From: Rhodospirillaceae bacterium UBA6608
Lineage (GTDB): Bacteria > Pseudomonadota > Alphaproteobacteria > Rhodospirillales_A > Casp-alpha2
DNA: 14,822 nt
Direction: 5' to 3'
NCBI GenBank assembly: GCA_002433335.1
Contig: DJHY01000007.1
Span: 1-14,822, forward strand
The translations under genes and the position numbers were made by a program. Under the pieces are notes generated by a model, which ran no database searches, had not been told where the DNA came from, and worked only from the letters and a program-made list of their open reading frames with translations. Shown here one piece after another: positions 13,464-14,822 of the stretch. Positions within the stretch are counted from its first letter, which is position 1. The number at the start of each line of letters is the position of its first letter.

Positions 13464-14200
13464 GGTTTGCCGCCGGACACGCGCAGGTTGGCGCAGGCGA
13501 TGTAAGACGCCTCGTCCGACAGCAGAAACAGGATCGCCTGGGCGATTTCCTCGGGCTTTCCGGCGCGGCCCATGGGCGTAGCCGGGGCGCGGCGGTCCAG
13601 GGTGTCACGGGTCATGTCCGTTTCCGTCAGGCCCGGGGCCACCGTGTTGACGCGCACGCCCTGGCCGATCACTTCTTGGGCCAGGCCGGTGGTGAAGCTG
13701 TTCACCGCTCCCTTGGACGCGGCATAGAGAACCCCGCCGCCGGGCGAGCCGATCAACGCCGCTCCGGACGAGATGTTGACGATGGCGCCACCCTTGCCGC
13801 CGTTGTCGGTCGACATCCGCTTGACCGCTTCTTGCGAGGTCAGGAACAGTCCCAGGACGTTGATTTCCAACACGCGGCGGATATCGGCCTCGGTCAGGTC
13901 CTTGACCGGGCCGCGTGGGCCGTGGATGCCCGCGTTGTTGACCAGACCGGTCACGGTGCCCAATTCCTTGTCGACCGTTTCGAACAAGCGGGCGACGTCG
14001 CGCGGGTCGCTGGTATCGGCGGCGACGGCAATGGCCTTGCCGCCCGCGGCTTCGATCTCGGCGCGGACGGCGTTGGCGGCATCATGATCACTCGCGTAGT
14101 TGATGCAAACCGCATGGCCGGCCTTCGCGGCCAGGATCGCCGTGGCCCGGCCGATGCCCCGGCTGCCGCCGGTGATGATGGTGACTTTATTGGTGTTCAC
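13460..14200 (-). CDS. Short-chain dehydrogenase/reductase (SDR), FabG/glucose-dehydrogenase-like
   Basis: A 246-residue classical SDR, using NAD(H) or NADP(H) to interconvert an alcohol and a carbonyl. Seen: the cofactor motif TGGSRGIG (10-17), NNAG (88-91), Asn 114, Ser 145 in NISSGAA, and Tyr 159/Lys 163 in YAASKGAV, so the N-S-Y-K tetrad is complete. PGLTETDM (189-196) is the usual post-active-site segment and the end is RVSGGKP. Basic residues after the glycine motif are sparse, so cofactor choice is uncertain. GTG 14200 is chosen because AAGGA lies 7 bases before it; an in-frame TTG at 14242 would overlap the upstream gene and add an unrelated His/Thr-rich leader. It is the first of three genes joined by 4-base overlaps. 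Confidence 0.92.
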   Translation of the reverse strand: MNTNKVTIITGGSRGIGRATAILAAKAGHAVCINYASDHDAANAVRAEIEAAGGKAIAVAADTSDPRDVARLFETVDKELGTVTGLVNNAGIHGPRGPVKDLTEADIRRVLEINVLGLFLTSQEAVKRMSTDNGGKGGAIVNISSGAALIGSPGGGVLYAASKGAVNSFTTGLAQEVIGQGVRVNTVAPGLTETDMTRDTLDRRAPATPMGRAGKPEEIAQAILFLLSDEASYIACANLRVSGGKP

Positions 14201-14207
14201 GGTTGTT

Positions 14208-14212
14208 TCCTT
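14208..14212 (-). promoter_or_regulatory. Ribosome binding site fixing the GTG start of the SDR gene
   Basis: On the minus strand AAGGA lies 7 bases before GTG 14200. It overlaps the TAA stop (14211-14213) of the upstream membrane-protein gene, so ribosomes ending there could help start the SDR. Confidence 0.55.
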
Positions 14213-14762
14213 ATCCGCATGGGTATGCGTGTTTCGTTTCAAGTGTGTAGAGCTTCATAACCCGCTCCAACAGTTCCTTCTGCTCTTTCAATATTTGAAG
14301 CCGCGCTGTTTCCGAAGGTTGTGATGCGTAAAGACCCGCATTTTCCGATGCTGTTTGAAGGCTATTGTGAAGCCCTTTGAAAGCGATTGGCGGCATCATC
14401 CTTATGAGAGTTGGCGTGGTTTGAATCAGCGTTAAGGATGCTTCCGCACTTGGAAGATTATAGTTAGGAAGTGTGCCTGTACGGATTGCCGTGTCTAATT
14501 TTCCTACGTCGGATGCGACGATGTTGCAGATGTTGCGAAAGATATTTTCGTAAACCTGCTGCTCTGACCGGCGTGTTTCCAAGTTCGATAGTGCTAAGGC
14601 TATAAAGACGCCCGAAAATGTGGCGACTGCGCCGACGGACAAGGACCAGAAGTCAGAATATGTATCTCGCCAATGCTTAAGCCTCGAACTGAGACAAACT
14701 GCACCAGTGCCGATCAGCGCAATGAGGGGGAGAAGGATGTATATCGTTTCCCTGAATTCCAT
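14211..14762 (-). CDS. Membrane protein of unknown function, two N-terminal helices
   Basis: A 183-residue protein I do not recognise. Seen: transmembrane helix 1 (about 7-25) and helix 2 (about 39-60), joined by a short charged loop (RLKHWRDTYSD). A soluble helical region follows, with charged LETRRSEQQVYENIF after helix 2 and a likely coiled coil near the end (about 151-172, with ILKEQKELLERVMKL). Overall it looks like a small anchored sensor or scaffold, but no function can be assigned. ATG 14762 has AGGA 10 bases upstream, a weakly placed site. Hand counts of two lines in the gene give 45-50% G+C, against about 68% for a line of the SDR gene, suggesting recent acquisition. It ends 10 bases before the SDR start and may head that operon. 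Confidence 0.75.
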   Translation of the reverse strand: MEFRETIYILLPLIALIGTGAVCLSSRLKHWRDTYSDFWSLSVGAVATFSGVFIALALSNLETRRSEQQVYENIFRNICNIVASDVGKLDTAIRTGTLPNYNLPSAEASLTLIQTTPTLIRMMPPIAFKGLHNSLQTASENAGLYASQPSETARLQILKEQKELLERVMKLYTLETKHAYPCG

Positions 14763-14822
14763 GCAGCCAATGTCCTGTTCGTAAGGGTATTAGTTGCGCC
14801 GGTTTAAAAAGGCGGCAGTTCA
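14763..14822 (-). other. Short region upstream of the membrane-protein gene
   Basis: These 60 bases run to the window edge and carry no gene I can support. They probably hold the start of the promoter region for the minus-strand operon, and a TTTAAAAA stretch is the only AT-rich part. No convincing promoter pair can be assigned. Confidence 0.3.

Noticed and set aside
14201..14242. Longer SDR start at TTG 14242
   Set aside because: It would overlap the upstream gene and add an unrelated polar leader; GTG 14200 has a well-spaced AAGGA.

Overview
The window looks like chromosomal DNA of a high-GC alphaproteobacterium, possibly Rhodospirillales-like. This is an inference from G/C-rich codon use with many CTG/TTG leucines, the Alphaproteobacteria-type ribbon-helix-helix domain, the free-standing TfoX N-domain protein and the large AsmA protein. 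No tRNA, rRNA, CRISPR array, transposase or phage gene was found. No stretch over 300 bases lacks a gene or gene remnant.

Plus strand, 1-9892: the 3' end of an SCP2-type thiolase; an FAD-linked D-lactate dehydrogenase/GlcD-type oxidase; a MOFRL-family glycerate 2-kinase; a type II (PEGLP) cation P-type ATPase; and a 1187-residue AsmA-family envelope protein. The oxidase and kinase together suggest 2-hydroxyacid catabolism (lactate, glycolate or glycerate) feeding 2-phosphoglycerate into central metabolism. The oxidase gene has a sharp internal change in codon use, so the first ~1.1 kb may have a different origin from the rest.

9949-11058 is a membrane-anchored alpha/beta-hydrolase gene that can be read only through one clear and two probable +1 frame changes. 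It is either a decaying pseudogene or a site of sequence errors. It converges on a minus-strand pair, a TfoX N-domain protein and a small ribbon-helix-helix protein, coupled by an ATGA overlap. Divergent from that pair is a glutathione S-transferase. A perfect AT-rich inverted repeat lies in the shared upstream region.

Minus strand, 14762-12388: a compact set of a lower-GC two-helix membrane protein of unknown function, an SDR oxidoreductase, a GNAT acetyltransferase and a TEX30/KANL3-like alpha/beta hydrolase. The last three are joined by 4-base start/stop overlaps (GTGA, ATGA), so they are very probably co-translated.

Most of the window is ordinary metabolic and envelope genes, and I do not see a clear new defence or mobile system. 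The best leads are the codon-use break inside the oxidase gene, the multiply frameshifted hydrolase, the TfoX/RHH pair with its nearby palindrome, and the P-type ATPase with altered ion-site residues.
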